64,000 nucleotides of DNA from NCBI RefSeq assembly GCF_022828475.1, contig NZ_CP059557.1, positions 1,240,001 to 1,304,000 on the forward strand. Direction: 5' to 3'. This DNA is from Saccharopolyspora gloriosae (GTDB taxonomy: Bacteria > Actinomycetota > Actinomycetes > Mycobacteriales > Pseudonocardiaceae). The position numbers and the translations under genes were made by a program. Below, piece by piece: positions 25,993 through 36,165 of the stretch (position 1 is its first letter; every line of letters starts with the position of its first letter). The notes under the pieces were generated by a model that was not told the origin of the DNA, did not search any database, and worked only from the letters and a program-made list of their open reading frames with translations.

Positions 25993-26571
25993 ATGTCCCA
26001 GAACCGTGACGCAGCAAGCGCCGCCCCGCAGCTCGGCCCGTGGGTGATCGATACCCGCGAGCTCGGCAACCGCGCGGGCAGCAGCCGCAGCTTTGACCGC
26101 AGTGCGCCGGCGCCTGCCGGTTTCGGCCTGGACATGATCGGAGTGCCCGAGGGCGATCCCGTCCAGCTCGACGTGCTGGCGGAATCGGTGGTGGAAGGAG
26201 TGCTGATCTCGGGTACCGCTACGGCGGAGTTCACCGGTGAATGCGCGCGTTGCCTCGACAAGTTCTCCGAGGAGATCGAGATCGAGCTGCGCGAGCTGTT
26301 CGCCTACCCGGACAGCACGACCGACGCCACCACCGACGAGGACGAGGTCAGCCGCGTCGTCGATGAACTGATCGACCTGGAGCCCGCGGTGCGGGACGCC
26401 ATGCTGCTGACGATGCCCACGTCCCCGGTGTGCAGTGAGGACTGCCAGGGTCTGTGCGCCGGGTGCGGGGTGAAGTGGGCCGAACTCGGCCCCGAGCACA
26501 CCCATGAGACGATGGACCCTCGCTGGGCCGCGCTGCGTGAGCGGTTCGGCGGAAACGAAGAGGAGAACTAG
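25993..26571 (+). CDS. DUF177 (YceD) family protein
   Basis: A 192-residue protein of the YceD/DUF177 family, which is encoded directly before rpmF in most bacteria and is linked to 23S rRNA and large-subunit assembly. The core [18 protein letters not shown] and the cysteine cluster [13 protein letters not shown] suggest bound zinc. The C-terminus [11 protein letters not shown] is conserved. GTG 25990 and ATG 25993 are adjacent; ATG is chosen. It ends two bases before rpmF, so the two are translated together. Confidence 0.92.
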   Translation: MSQNRDAASAAPQLGPWVIDTRELGNRAGSSRSFDRSAPAPAGFGLDMIGVPEGDPVQLDVLAESVVEGVLISGTATAEFTGECARCLDKFSEEIEIELRELFAYPDSTTDATTDEDEVSRVVDELIDLEPAVRDAMLLTMPTSPVCSEDCQGLCAGCGVKWAELGPEHTHETMDPRWAALRERFGGNEEEN

Positions 26572-26573
26572 TC

Positions 26574-26756
26574 GTGGCCGTCCCCAAGCGCAAGATGTCC
26601 CGCTCCAACACCCGGCACCGCCGGTCCCAGTGGAAGGCCACCGCGCCGACCCTGGTGCAGTGCTCGAACCGGTCCTGCCGGGAGCAGAAGCTGCCGCACG
26701 TCGTCTGCCCGGCCTGCGGCCAGTACGACGGCCGCCAGGTCGTCCAGCCCGCCTGA
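26574..26756 (+). CDS. rpmF: 50S ribosomal protein L32 (zinc type)
   Basis: A 60-residue large-subunit protein starting [19 protein letters not shown]. Four cysteines (QCSNRSC, then VCPACG) form the zinc site of the C+ version, matching the zinc type of L28 in this window. The GTG at 26574 lies two bases after the DUF177 stop. RNase III follows 44 bp later. Confidence 0.96.
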   Translation: MAVPKRKMSRSNTRHRRSQWKATAPTLVQCSNRSCREQKLPHVVCPACGQYDGRQVVQPA

Positions 26757-26800
26757 CGGCCGCGGATAGCGGAGTGGGGGGAAAGCAGCCCCGGAGCCGT

Positions 26801-27595
26801 GTGACGGACCGGGCCCCGTTGATGTCAGCGCTCGGCGTCGAACTCGACGCCGAGCTGCTCACGCTTGCCCTGACGCACCGCTCCTACGCGTATGAAAACG
26901 GTGGCCTGCCACCGAACGAGCGCTTGGAGTTCCTCGGCGACTCCGTGCTGGGCCTGGTGATCACCGACCGGCTGTACCGGGAGCACCCGGACCTGCCGGA
27001 GGGTCAGCTGGCGAAGTTGCGCGCGAGCTTGGTGAACATGCACGCGCTCGCCGGTGTGGCCCGTTCCCTCAGCGAGGGCGGGCTCGGCCAGTACTTGCTG
27101 CTCGGCCGTGGTGAGGAGCTCACCGGCGGCCGGGACAAGGCGAGCATCCTGGCGGACAGCTTGGAGGCCGTGCTCGGTGCGGTGTACCTGGAACACGGCA
27201 TCGACGTGGCCAGGGACATGATCTACCGCCTGTTCGGGTCATTGCTGACCGAGGCGCCGCAGCGCGGTGCCGGGCTGGATTGGAAGACCAGCCTGCAGGA
27301 GCTCACCGCGGCCACCGGTCAGGGCGTGCCCGAGTACCGGGTGCAGGAGCGCGGACCTGATCACCGCAAGGAGTTCAGCGCTTTTGTGTCCGTGGCCGGC
27401 GACACCCTCGGCGAGGGTGATGGCCGGACCAAGAAGGAAGCAGAGCAGAAGGCCGCCGAGGCGGCTTGGCGCTCGTTGTCCGAGAGGGCCGAACAAGCCG
27501 ATTCGGGCAAGAGCGGCGAAGCCGGTGAGGACGCTGCCGCGGAGCAACCCGCGGAGTCCTCCGACGGCCCGGCTCGCGCCGACGATTCAGCGTGA
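26801..27595 (+). CDS. rnc: Ribonuclease III
   Basis: Cleaves double-stranded RNA in rRNA and mRNA processing. The signature [18 protein letters not shown] is near residue 40, with the second acidic cluster [13 protein letters not shown] near residue 120. The C-terminal dsRNA-binding domain includes [20 protein letters not shown] tail of about 35 acidic, Ala-rich residues follows the dsRBD. Two GTG starts are in frame (26774, 26801); the second has GGAG four bases upstream and gives 264 residues. The order with mutM is conserved. Confidence 0.94.
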   Translation: MTDRAPLMSALGVELDAELLTLALTHRSYAYENGGLPPNERLEFLGDSVLGLVITDRLYREHPDLPEGQLAKLRASLVNMHALAGVARSLSEGGLGQYLLLGRGEELTGGRDKASILADSLEAVLGAVYLEHGIDVARDMIYRLFGSLLTEAPQRGAGLDWKTSLQELTAATGQGVPEYRVQERGPDHRKEFSAFVSVAGDTLGEGDGRTKKEAEQKAAEAAWRSLSERAEQADSGKSGEAGEDAAAEQPAESSDGPARADDSA

Positions 27596-27724
27596 TCGCC
27601 TGGCTGTGAAGCCGTTTCGCACGGCCGGTTGAGCGGTGGATTCTCCGGCGGCTTTCCGCCGCGGAATCCTCTGCTCGACCGGCCGTTTCGCATGTCCCGC
27701 AGACGTGTGCTGGAAGGTGGGCTC

Positions 27725-28639
27725 GTGCCCGAGTTACCCGAGGTGGAGGTCGTTCGGCGCGGGGTCGCCGAGCACGTCACCGGTCGCACCGTGTCCACTG
27801 TGGATGTTCTGCATCCGCGAGCGGTGCGCAGGCACGTGCCGGGGCCGGAGGACTTCGCGGCCAGACTGGCCGGTCGCACGGTGTGCGGAGCGCGGCGGCG
27901 CGGCAAGTACCTGTGGCTCGAGCTCGCCGAGGACGCGGCGCCGCAGGCCACCGAGTTCGTCGGTACGGCCGAAGCACCCGGTGAGGCGGTGCTGACGCAC
28001 CTCGGCATGAGCGGCCAGCTGCTGGTGCAGCCGGTGGGGACGCCGGACGAGAAGCACCTGCGGGTGCGGTTCGGATTCGCCGACGGCGGCCCGGAATTGC
28101 GGTTCGTCGATCAGCGCACCTTCGGCGGGCTGAGCTTGGCCGATCAGGTGGAGGTCGGTGGCGTGCTGCTACCGACTCCGGTGGCGCACATCGCCCCGGA
28201 TCCGCTGGAGGAGGCCTTCGACGTCGACGCGGTGGTGGCGAAGCTGCGGTCGCGGCGCACCGGGGTGAAGCGCGCGCTGCTGGATCAGAGCCTGGTCTCC
28301 GGGGTCGGCAACATCTACGCCGATGAGGCGTTGTGGCGGGCGAAGCTGCATTGGGCGCGTCCGACGGAAACGTTGAAGCGCCCCGAGGTGCGCACGCTGC
28401 TGGCGGCGGTCACGGAGGTGATGCGCGGCGCGTTGGACGCCGGTGGCACCTCGTTCGACGCCCTGTACGTCAACGTCAACGGCGAGTCCGGGTACTTCGA
28501 CAGGTCGCTGGCGGTGTACGGCCAGGCCGACCGCCCGTGCCCGCGTTGCGGCGCCGTGGTGCGGCGGGACGCGTTCATGAACCGCTCGTCCTACAGCTGC
28601 CCGGTGTGCCAGCCGAAACCCCGCAACGCCCACTACTGA
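27725..28639 (+). CDS. mutM: Formamidopyrimidine-DNA glycosylase
   Basis: Removes 8-oxoguanine and formamidopyrimidines from DNA. The 304-residue protein begins [12 protein letters not shown] after the start codon; the N-terminal proline is the nucleophile and the next glutamate is catalytic. The helix-two-turn-helix region carries [18 protein letters not shown], and the zinc finger has CPRCG and CPVCQ. GTG 27725 is set by GGAAGG at 27712-27717 and the required Pro at position 2. It overlaps the alpha-galactosidase gene tail to tail by 7 bp and marks the left border of the accessory region. Confidence 0.96.
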   Translation: MPELPEVEVVRRGVAEHVTGRTVSTVDVLHPRAVRRHVPGPEDFAARLAGRTVCGARRRGKYLWLELAEDAAPQATEFVGTAEAPGEAVLTHLGMSGQLLVQPVGTPDEKHLRVRFGFADGGPELRFVDQRTFGGLSLADQVEVGGVLLPTPVAHIAPDPLEEAFDVDAVVAKLRSRRTGVKRALLDQSLVSGVGNIYADEALWRAKLHWARPTETLKRPEVRTLLAAVTEVMRGALDAGGTSFDALYVNVNGESGYFDRSLAVYGQADRPCPRCGAVVRRDAFMNRSSYSCPVCQPKPRNAHY

Positions 28640-29907
28640 TCTAGGCGCAGCAGGGCGGTGCCGTGGGCGGGGACGTCGGCGGTGATCCGGTCGTTCGTTT
28701 CGGTGATCCGGCCGGAGCGGAGGTCGTGGACCCGGTGGTTTCCGGCGCGGAGGCCGAGTTCGGCGAGGCCCGTGCCGATCCGGGCGGGCGCGTCGCCGCG
28801 GTTGTAGAGCGCCACGGCGGTGCCCTCGTGCAGGGGTTTGACCCAGACCTGGTGGTCGCCGCCGGTGTTCTGGGTGGCGGCGGCGCCGAGCGGATCCTGG
28901 TCGATGGCGAGGATTCCGGGGTCGGTGAGCAGGTCGCGCTCGGGTTCGGTCATGGTCCTCGGGTCGTTGCCCGCGATGAGCGGTGCGGCGAACATCGCCC
29001 ACATGTTCAGGTGCGTTCGCTGTTCTTCCGGGGTGAGGCCCGCGTAGCCGTTGACGTCGTGCACGCCGACTTCGAGCATGTCGGGGTCGTTCCAGTGGCC
29101 CGGCTCCGGACGATCGCTTAGTCCACTGTGGATGTCGATGATGTTGCGCACGCCCATGGGATGTTCGTTGTGGTGCCCGGTGTCCCAGACCGGCTGGATG
29201 TCCTCGGTCGTGCGGGACAGGTGCGCGACGCCGCGCCAGCTTTCGGATTCGCCCGGTGCGCCGGGGAAGTTGCTGTTCGGGTTGACGCTGAACACGACCG
29301 GCCTGCCCGCCGCGGTGAGCGCGTCGCGCATCGCGGTGAACGCCGCCCGCACGTTGTGCGAGGAGCCGGCTCCGCGGCACCAGTCGTACTTCAGGTAGTC
29401 CACGCCCCACGACGCGAAGGTGCGGGCGTCCTGGCCCTCGCGGTCCCCGCTGCCGGTCTGCCCCGGGTAGGCGCCGGTGTGCTGGGCGCAGGTCTCGACG
29501 TTCGGCGACATGTAAATCCCGAACAGCAGTCCGCGCGAATGCAGGTAGTCGCCGAGCGCGGCCATGCCGCCGGGGAAGCGGGCGCGGTCGGCGCGCAGGT
29601 TCCCGGCGGCGTCGCGTTCCGGTTCGTACCAGCAGTCGTCGACGACGACGTAGCGGTAGCCGGCGTCACGCATGCCGGAGCTCACCATCGCGTCGGCGAC
29701 ACCGCGGATCTTGGCCTCGTCGATGTCGCAGCCGAAGGTGTTCCAGCTGTTCCAGCCCATCGGCGGGGTCGCCGCGGGCGGCACCGGAAGTGGTGCCGCC
29801 GCAACGGTTTCCCTGGGGGCGGCCGCGGTGCTGGTGGTGAACAGCACCGCGAGCAGCGCGATGCCGACGCGCGGTGCGGCCCGGCGGAGGATGGTGCGGG
29901 ACGGCAT
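28633..29907 (-). CDS. Secreted alpha-galactosidase, glycoside hydrolase family 27
   Basis: A 424-residue exported GH27 enzyme that releases terminal alpha-galactose. A signal peptide covers about residues 1-30 ([17 protein letters not shown]). The catalytic domain starts [17 protein letters not shown]. The nucleophile is D175 in YLKYDWC, the general acid is D236 in [11 protein letters not shown] by comparison with human alpha-galactosidase A, and [11 protein letters not shown] shapes the sugar site. The last 80 residues form the beta-sandwich. Its ATG overlaps the stop of the upstream glycosyltransferase (TGATG), so translation of the two is coupled. Confidence 0.93.
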   Translation of the reverse strand: MPSRTILRRAAPRVGIALLAVLFTTSTAAAPRETVAAAPLPVPPAATPPMGWNSWNTFGCDIDEAKIRGVADAMVSSGMRDAGYRYVVVDDCWYEPERDAAGNLRADRARFPGGMAALGDYLHSRGLLFGIYMSPNVETCAQHTGAYPGQTGSGDREGQDARTFASWGVDYLKYDWCRGAGSSHNVRAAFTAMRDALTAAGRPVVFSVNPNSNFPGAPGESESWRGVAHLSRTTEDIQPVWDTGHHNEHPMGVRNIIDIHSGLSDRPEPGHWNDPDMLEVGVHDVNGYAGLTPEEQRTHLNMWAMFAAPLIAGNDPRTMTEPERDLLTDPGILAIDQDPLGAAATQNTGGDHQVWVKPLHEGTAVALYNRGDAPARIGTGLAELGLRAGNHRVHDLRSGRITETNDRITADVPAHGTALLRLDQ

Positions 29908-32027
29908 CAGTGCGGCGTTGCGCAGTCGTAGAGCCGAGTTCGCGCCTCGGAATCGGCCATGGTCGTCTCGGTGTCGCCGTAGGCGGCGGGATCGACTGCC
30001 GTGCAGTGCTGAGCGGCCCAGGCCATCGACTCGTCAACGACTCGGGTGTCGACCTCGCTTCCCATGCTCTGCACTCCGGAGGTGCCGTCGGTCCACACGT
30101 AGCGCAATTTCCCCTCCCGCACGTAGTTCTGCAGCGCGTCCACGGTCGGCGCCGGATCGTTGCCGTTGTAGCCGCCGACGGCCATCACGGGCTGCCCGGT
30201 CTTGAGGGTGATCGGCGCGGCCACCATGGCGCCGACGACGGCGACCAGCCACGTCTCGTCGTCGTGGGCGGCGGTCAGGTAGCGCACCACCTCGTCGCTG
30301 ACCTCGGTGCTCTGCCCACCGTTTCCGCGCCTGCCGTCGGTTCGGCCGTCGGCGTTCTGGCCGTCCGGCGCGGTGTTCGGGGCCGGTGCCTGCTGTCCTT
30401 GTCGAGGCCCGCCCTGACCGCCGCGTCCGCCAGGTCCTCCGCCGCCGGGACCGCCCTGCCCGGACGGACCGGCCGACGGGAACGTCGCCTGGATCGGCGT
30501 GCTCAGCGGAGTCAGCGAATACGCCGTCGGCCCGGACAACATCGCCACGAGCCCGGCGAGCACGGCCGCGAGTCCCAGCCTGGCCCGCCGCATCCGGCGG
30601 TGCCGGGGGAACGCGAGCACGAGCACCAGCACCGACACGACGGTGAGGACCGCGATCAGCGGCGGCAGCCACGTCACGAAGTCGTCGTCGAGCAGGTAGC
30701 AGGCCCACGCTCCCGTCGCCGCGACGGACATCGGCAGCAGCGCGCCCCAACCCGTCGAGACGCGGAACAGCCGGACCATGCTCACCACGCCGATGCCCGC
30801 GACGTCCGCGAGCGGCGGTGCCAGCGCCACCGTGTAGTACGGGTGCCAGATGCCGGAGGCGAAGCTGAACACCGCCGCCGTCACGAGCAGAGTTCCGGAC
30901 CACAGCAGGAAATCCGCGCGCTGGGCGTTGTGCGGGGGGCGGCGCCGCAGGTACCCGAGCGTCGCGATCATGCCGAACAGCGCGAGCGGGAACAGCCACG
31001 AGATCTGCCCGGCGACCTGATCACCGATCAGCCGGGTGAGTCCGCCGTCATCGCCACCGGGGCCTCCGCCCATTCCACCCGGACCCCCGCCCGGACCCCC
31101 GGGTGGGAGCTGTCCCTGCATGCCGCCGGGCGGGCCGCCGCCCGTGCCGCCTCCGCCGGGACCACCGCCCATCATGCCGGGCGAGGCGATGTGGTCCTGG
31201 CCGAAGACGCGGCCCAGACCGTTGTAGCCCAGCAGCAGATCGCGCACCGTGTTGTCGGTGCTGCCGCCGATGTAGGGCCGCGAATCCGCCGGGATCGCGT
31301 CCACGACGACCATCCACGACGCGCTCACCAAGGCCAGCACGACGGTCGCGACACCGAGGTGCAGCAGCTTGCGCGGCCACCGCGGCCGGGCCGCGACGAG
31401 GTACACGACGGCGATGACCGGCAGCACGAAGTACGCCTGCAGCATCTTCACGTTGAACGCGAGCCCGATCGCCACCGCGCACCACACCAGCGGCAGCGGC
31501 CTGCCGGAGCGGATCGCGTTGGACGCCGCCCACAGCGCCAGCACCGTGAGCAGCACCAGCAGCGTGTCCGGGTTGTTGTGCCGCGCCATCGCCACCGCGA
31601 TCGGCGTCACCGCCAGGACCAGCGCGGCCAGCAGCCCCGCCGCGTGCCCGAAGCTCCGGCGCACCAGGTGGTGCACCACGAGCACGGTGAGCACCGCGAA
31701 CACGGCCTGCGGGACCAGCAGGCTCCACGTGTTGAAACCGAACGCCCGCGCCGAGAGCGCCTGCACCCACAGCGCCAGCGGCGGCTTGTCGACGGTGATG
31801 AACGAGCCGGCGTCCAGCGAGCCGTAGAAGAACGCCTCCCAGCTGCGCGTCATGCCCAGCACGGTCGACGAGTAGTACGTGTTGGCCCACTCGTTGATCG
31901 ACAGCGCCCAGGTGTTGAGCACCGCCGCCACCGCGAGCACCCCGATCAGCGCCGGCCGCGCCCACCTCGGATCGGTGCCCTCGCCCAGCACCAGCCGGGC
32001 GGCCCGGGACCGTTGAACCTTGCGCAC
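29907..32027 (-). CDS. PMT/ArnT-like membrane glycosyltransferase (GT39/GT83 type), copy 1
   Basis: A 706-residue polytopic enzyme that should transfer a sugar from a polyprenyl phosphate to an acceptor outside the membrane. The first loop has the family motif INEWANTYYSSTVLGM and the DKPPLALWVQ stretch; RHNNPDTLLVLL follows near residue 155. Between membrane segments lies a Gly/Pro/Met-rich insert of about 50 residues (minus strand, around 31030-31180), and a second Gly/Gln-rich tract precedes the soluble C-terminal domain ending CTAVDPAAYG and YDC. It is coupled to the alpha-galactosidase downstream. The acceptor is unknown. Confidence 0.88.
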   Translation of the reverse strand: MRKVQRSRAARLVLGEGTDPRWARPALIGVLAVAAVLNTWALSINEWANTYYSSTVLGMTRSWEAFFYGSLDAGSFITVDKPPLALWVQALSARAFGFNTWSLLVPQAVFAVLTVLVVHHLVRRSFGHAAGLLAALVLAVTPIAVAMARHNNPDTLLVLLTVLALWAASNAIRSGRPLPLVWCAVAIGLAFNVKMLQAYFVLPVIAVVYLVAARPRWPRKLLHLGVATVVLALVSASWMVVVDAIPADSRPYIGGSTDNTVRDLLLGYNGLGRVFGQDHIASPGMMGGGPGGGGTGGGPPGGMQGQLPPGGPGGGPGGMGGGPGGDDGGLTRLIGDQVAGQISWLFPLALFGMIATLGYLRRRPPHNAQRADFLLWSGTLLVTAAVFSFASGIWHPYYTVALAPPLADVAGIGVVSMVRLFRVSTGWGALLPMSVAATGAWACYLLDDDFVTWLPPLIAVLTVVSVLVLVLAFPRHRRMRRARLGLAAVLAGLVAMLSGPTAYSLTPLSTPIQATFPSAGPSGQGGPGGGGPGGRGGQGGPRQGQQAPAPNTAPDGQNADGRTDGRRGNGGQSTEVSDEVVRYLTAAHDDETWLVAVVGAMVAAPITLKTGQPVMAVGGYNGNDPAPTVDALQNYVREGKLRYVWTDGTSGVQSMGSEVDTRVVDESMAWAAQHCTAVDPAAYGDTETTMADSEARTRLYDCATPH

Positions 32028-32114
32028 CGCGTTTCTCCTCTGCTCGCCGTCGGCCCCGACGGTGGACGGCGAACCTGGGAATCAGCTGGACACCCGGTTG
32101 GAGGTTTCCGGCTG

Positions 32115-32312
32115 ATCCAGGAAGGGCTTGCGTACCGGGTCGGGTGGCGGAACCTCATCGGTTTACTCGCTGCGGGATCGATTTCTCATGCAGGCCCCTA
32201 CATCACAAAATCGCCGTCCTCGCGCGGAAGCCGCTGAGAACCCGCCGCTGCCGGTCTTGATCAAGCTCGTCGCCGCTCATCGGCTTCGCCGCCGGCAGGA
32301 CACAGATCAAAA
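32115..32312 (+). repeat. Family 1 intergenic palindromic repeat, copy D
   Basis: It lies in the 472-bp gap between two divergent glycosyltransferase genes. The arm ggaagccgctgag (32226-32238) and the gggatcgatttctcatgcag core match copy A exactly in places. The left arm is degraded (cctcatcggttt), and the tail ccgctcatcggcttcgcc is kept. Being between two divergent starts, it cannot be a simple terminator here. Confidence 0.82.
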
Positions 32313-32499
32313 GAGCCCCCCAAGCAGCGACCGGTGCTTCCGGTGTCGCGCAGGCGCGTGCCGGCGGCCGTGATTCCCAGCGAACTCCCACCTCGTACCT
32401 AGGCGCTTGAAAACCCGGCGGTGCTTCATGGAACTCGGGTCGCCACCGCTGCCGGCCGTGATGTCAGGAGCGGGAGAACGTGGGAAAGGGATGAACGTG

Positions 32500-33759
32500 A
32501 TGCCGCAAGGAAGTGTCGAGGTCGCGCACCGGGAGGCGGCGGCGCGTGAGACGGCGACGGTCGATCTGGTGATCCCGGTCTACAACGAGCAACGATCACT
32601 GCCCGGGTGCCTGCAGGTGCTGCGGGACCACCTTGAGCACGACTTCCCGTTCCAGTGGTCGATCACGGTCGTCGACAACGCCAGCACCGACGGCACGTTG
32701 CGAGTCGCCAACGAGATGTCCGAGGCGCTGCCGAACGTGCGGGTGCTGCACCTGGATCGCAAGGGGCGCGGGCTGGCGCTGCGCACCGCGTGGGGCTACA
32801 GCGACGCCGACGTCGTCGTCTACATGGACGTGGACCTCTCGACGGGCCTGGACGCGCTGTTGCCGCTGGTCGCGCCGCTGGTCAACGGACATTCGGATCT
32901 GGCGATCGGGTCTCGGCTGGCGTCGGGTTCGCGCACCATCCGGGGCGCCAAGCGGGAAATGATCTCCCGCGCTTACAACAAGGTGATCCGCTGGACCCAC
33001 GGCGCGCGGTTCTCCGACGCGCAGTGCGGTTTCAAGGCTGCCCGCACCGATGTGGTGAAGCCGCTGCTGCGGCACGTGCAGGACGATTCCTGGTTCTTCG
33101 ACACCGAACTGCTGCTGCTGGCCGAGCACAACGGCCTGCGGGTGCACGAGGTTCCGGTGGACTGGGTCGAGGACGTCGACACGCGCGTCAACGTCACCAA
33201 GACCGCCACCGACGATCTCGCCGGGCTGCTGCGGGTGGCGCGGTCGAAGGTGACGGGTGCGGCCACCGTCGAAGGCCTGCCGCGGCGGCCGGAACCGCGT
33301 GCCGCGCATCCGCAGGCGGTGCTGGCCGAACGGGAGAACGGGTTGCTGTGGCAGCTGTTCTCCTTCGGGCTGATCGGCATCGTGTCCACTGTGGCCACTT
33401 CGGTGCTGTACGCGTTGCTGCGGAGCTGGTGGCCACCGCTGCTGGCGAATCTGGTGGCGCTGACGGTGACGACGTTGTGGAACACCGAGGCGAACCGCCG
33501 GTTCACGTTCGTCGGCCGATCCGCGGCCTCCGGGCGGGTGCACGTGCAGGGGCTCGTGGTGTTCGCCCTGTACTACGTCGTGACCTCGGGCGCGCTGCTC
33601 GCGCTGGACGCGGCGGCCCCGGACGCGTCGCGCTGGCTCGAAGTGCTCGTGCTGATCGTGTCCTCCGTCGTCGGCACCGCGCTGCGATTCGTGCTGCTGC
33701 GCTCCTGGGTCTTCCGGCCCGCTTCCGTTCCGTCCACCTCTGAAAAGGAATCCGCATGA
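32500..33759 (+). CDS. GT2 glycosyltransferase fused to GtrA domain (polyprenyl-phosphate sugar synthase/flippase)
   Basis: A two-domain protein of about 419 residues. The N-terminal GT2 domain (to about residue 245) has VDLVIPVYNEQRSLPGCL, VVDNASTDGT and the metal motif VVYMDVDLSTGLD, resembling dolichol-phosphate sugar synthases. The C-terminal GtrA domain has four membrane segments, with LWQLFSFGLIGIVSTVATSV opening it and the motif NTEANRRFTF. It should load a hexose on polyprenyl phosphate and help flip it for the flanking PMT enzymes. ATG 32500 has AAAGGG nine bases upstream; ATG 32491 is possible. The stop overlaps the next start (ATGA). Confidence 0.9.
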   Translation: MPQGSVEVAHREAAARETATVDLVIPVYNEQRSLPGCLQVLRDHLEHDFPFQWSITVVDNASTDGTLRVANEMSEALPNVRVLHLDRKGRGLALRTAWGYSDADVVVYMDVDLSTGLDALLPLVAPLVNGHSDLAIGSRLASGSRTIRGAKREMISRAYNKVIRWTHGARFSDAQCGFKAARTDVVKPLLRHVQDDSWFFDTELLLLAEHNGLRVHEVPVDWVEDVDTRVNVTKTATDDLAGLLRVARSKVTGAATVEGLPRRPEPRAAHPQAVLAERENGLLWQLFSFGLIGIVSTVATSVLYALLRSWWPPLLANLVALTVTTLWNTEANRRFTFVGRSAASGRVHVQGLVVFALYYVVTSGALLALDAAAPDASRWLEVLVLIVSSVVGTALRFVLLRSWVFRPASVPSTSEKESA

Positions 33760-35972
33760 CCACGGTCGCCCTCGGCGCGTCCACATCGGACGCCGTCGAC
33801 GCACCCAGCCGGAGCAGGTGGCAACCGCTCGCGCTCGCGGCGATCTGCTTGCTCTCAGCCGTCCTCTACGTGTGGGGAATCGGGGACTCCTGGGGCAACA
33901 CGTACTACTCGGCGGCGGTCAAAGCGATGTCGCAGAGCTTCGAGAACTTCCTGTTCGGTTCGTTCGACCCGGCGGGCGTCGTCACGGTGGACAAGCCGCC
34001 GATGGCGCTGTGGGTCCAGGTGATCTCGGTGCAGGTGTTCGGCTACAGCAAGTTCGCCGTGCTGTTCCCGCAGGTCGTGATGGGCACTGCGGGAGTCTTC
34101 CTGCTGCACCGCACGGTCCGCCGGTGGGCGGGGGAGCACGCGGCGCTGCTGGCGGCGCTGGTGATGGCGCTGACGCCGATCACGGTGGCGATCAACCGGG
34201 ACAACAACCCGGACACGCTGCTGGTGCTGCTGGTGGTGGCCGCCGCGTACGCGCTGACCCGCTCGATCTCCGCGGAGCGCGCTTCGCGGGCCACGTGGTG
34301 GCTGGCGGGGTCGGCGGCGCTGGTCGGCTGCGGCTTCCTCACGAAGATGATGCAGGCGTGGATGCTGCTGCCGGTGTTCATCGCGGTGTACCTGGTGGGA
34401 AGCAACGCCTCCTGGGGGCGCAAGGCGGTCGATCTGGTCGTGGCCGCGGTGACGGTGCTGGTCACGTCGTTCTGGTGGGTCGCGGCGACGATGCTGTGGC
34501 CGTCGCCGAAGCCCTACATCGGGGGCAGTGAGGACGGCTCGGCCTGGGACCTGATCTTCGGCTACAACGGGTTCGGGCGGATTCTCGGCGGCGAGGGCAA
34601 CGGCGGCGGTGGCGGAGGTCCGGGCGGCGGGGGCGGGTTCTCCGGTGAGTCCGGCATCCTGCGCTTCACCAACGAGCAGCTCGCGGGCCAGATCAGCTGG
34701 TTGCTGCCGCTGTGCCTGCTGGTCCTGGTCGCGGTCGCCTGCGGCGCGGTGCTGCGGCGGCGTGCGGGTGAGCCGGGCGATCGGTTCCGTGCGGCGGGCT
34801 GGGTGCTGTGGGGCGGCTGGCTGCTGTTCATCGGCTTCATGTTCAGCTTCGCCCAGGGCACGATGCACCCGTACTACACGACGATGCTGGCTCCCGCGGT
34901 CGGCGCGGTCGTCGGCGCCGGGCTGCTCCGGTTCTGGGCGGCTTACCGGCGGCCGGGGGGTGCCGCGTGGGTGCTGCTGCCGATCGGTGTGGTGATCACC
35001 GTGGCGTGGGCGGCCGTGCTGGTGTTCCGCGAGCCGGACTGGAACGGCTGGGCCGGCTACCTCGCGATCGGCTTGGGCGTCGTGGCGGTGCTCGCGCTGG
35101 TGCTGGGCCGGTGGAAGGCGGGGCTGGGCAAGGTCGCGTTGACCTTGTCGTTGGCGGCGGTGCTGGCGGTGCCCGGCGTGTGGTCGGCGGCCACGGCGTT
35201 CGCCGGGGACAGCGGCGGCGGCATGGGCGGCGCGAACCCGACGGCGGGTCCGTCGACCGGCATGGGCGGTCCCGGTGGCGGTGGCCCTGGCGGTCCGGGC
35301 GGAATGCCCGGTCAGGACGGTGACGGCCAGCCCGGTCGGCAGGGGCGGTCCGGTCAGGACGAGCCAGGTCAGCAGGGCCAGGACGGCCGTGGCCGGTCGC
35401 AGGGCGGCATGCCCGGCGGCATGGGCGGGGACTCGCTCAGCGACGAGCAGAAGTCGCTGCTCGCCTACGTCACGGACAACGCCGGTGACCGGGCGATCCC
35501 GCTGGCGGTCGAGGGCGGCGCGATGGGCTCGGGCACCTACATCATCAACAGCGACCTCCGCGTGATCGGCATGGGCGGATTCACGGGCAGCGACGACGCC
35601 CCGTCGGTGCGGCTGCTGACCGAGTGGAAGCAGCTGGGACGGCTCGGGTTCGTGCAACTCGGCGGCCACGGAGGTCCCGGTGGTGGCCCTGGCGGCGGCC
35701 AGGGGCAGAACCCGGGGCAAAGTCAGAACGGCCTGCCCCAGAACGATCAGGCTCAGAACGGCCAGGCGCAGGGGCAGGCCCAAGGCGATGGTGCTCAGAG
35801 CGGCCGAGCACAGGGCGGCATGCCCGGCGGCCGAGGCGGTGCTTCGACCGAACGGCAGGAGTGGGTGCAGCAGAACTGCACCCTCGTCGACCCCGCCGCC
35901 TACGGCGGCACCGCCACCGAGCAGACCGGCGAGGAAGAGTCCGCGGAAGGCCTCTACGACTGCCGGTCCTGA
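33756..35972 (+). CDS. PMT/ArnT-like membrane glycosyltransferase, copy 2
   Basis: A 738-residue paralogue of the enzyme encoded on the minus strand at 29907. It shares the NTYYSAAVKAMSQSF loop, VDKPPMALWVQV, NRDNNPDTLLVL and, after YNGFGRILGG, a Gly-rich insert at the same place as in copy 1. It ends with a long Gly/Gln/Asn-rich tract and then CTLVDPAAYGG with a terminal YDC, also as in copy 1. The start overlaps the GT2-GtrA stop by four bases (ATGA), so donor synthase and transferase are made together. Confidence 0.9.
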   Translation: MTTVALGASTSDAVDAPSRSRWQPLALAAICLLSAVLYVWGIGDSWGNTYYSAAVKAMSQSFENFLFGSFDPAGVVTVDKPPMALWVQVISVQVFGYSKFAVLFPQVVMGTAGVFLLHRTVRRWAGEHAALLAALVMALTPITVAINRDNNPDTLLVLLVVAAAYALTRSISAERASRATWWLAGSAALVGCGFLTKMMQAWMLLPVFIAVYLVGSNASWGRKAVDLVVAAVTVLVTSFWWVAATMLWPSPKPYIGGSEDGSAWDLIFGYNGFGRILGGEGNGGGGGGPGGGGGFSGESGILRFTNEQLAGQISWLLPLCLLVLVAVACGAVLRRRAGEPGDRFRAAGWVLWGGWLLFIGFMFSFAQGTMHPYYTTMLAPAVGAVVGAGLLRFWAAYRRPGGAAWVLLPIGVVITVAWAAVLVFREPDWNGWAGYLAIGLGVVAVLALVLGRWKAGLGKVALTLSLAAVLAVPGVWSAATAFAGDSGGGMGGANPTAGPSTGMGGPGGGGPGGPGGMPGQDGDGQPGRQGRSGQDEPGQQGQDGRGRSQGGMPGGMGGDSLSDEQKSLLAYVTDNAGDRAIPLAVEGGAMGSGTYIINSDLRVIGMGGFTGSDDAPSVRLLTEWKQLGRLGFVQLGGHGGPGGGPGGGQGQNPGQSQNGLPQNDQAQNGQAQGQAQGDGAQSGRAQGGMPGGRGGASTERQEWVQQNCTLVDPAAYGGTATEQTGEEESAEGLYDCRS

Positions 35973-35984
35973 GCACCCGCTCCA

Positions 35985-36092
35985 CTGAGGTGAATGCCTC
36001 CTTCGCCCGCCCCTCCGGCGAAGGTGGCGTTCACTCGGTACTGCTCGGCCCCTTCGACCGGTCTGATCGGTCGAAGGGGGCTGTCACCTCAG
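35985..36092. repeat. Family 2 three-stem palindromic element, copy a
   Basis: Outer arms ctgaggtga (35985-35993) and tcacctcag (36084-36092) are perfect inverses. They enclose two hairpins: gcctccttcgcc/ggcgaaggtggc (35996-36007 with 36017-36028, one mismatch) and ccccttcgaccg/cggtcgaagggg (36049-36060 with 36068-36079, perfect). It starts 13 bp after the PMT stop and lies before a response-regulator gene. Copies with the same layout are near 57698 and 62816. Confidence 0.83.
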
Positions 36093-36165
36093 GTGGCTGC
36101 TGGTGCCCGGTGGGTTCCCAGCTTCCGTTCAGCAAGTCCCCAGACGAGTAAGAGATCCTGGTCCA

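Noticed and set aside
30040-31200. Gly/Pro-rich low-complexity DNA considered as a tandem repeat locus
   Set aside because: There is no regular unit; it is explained by Gly-rich coding segments of the PMT-like gene.
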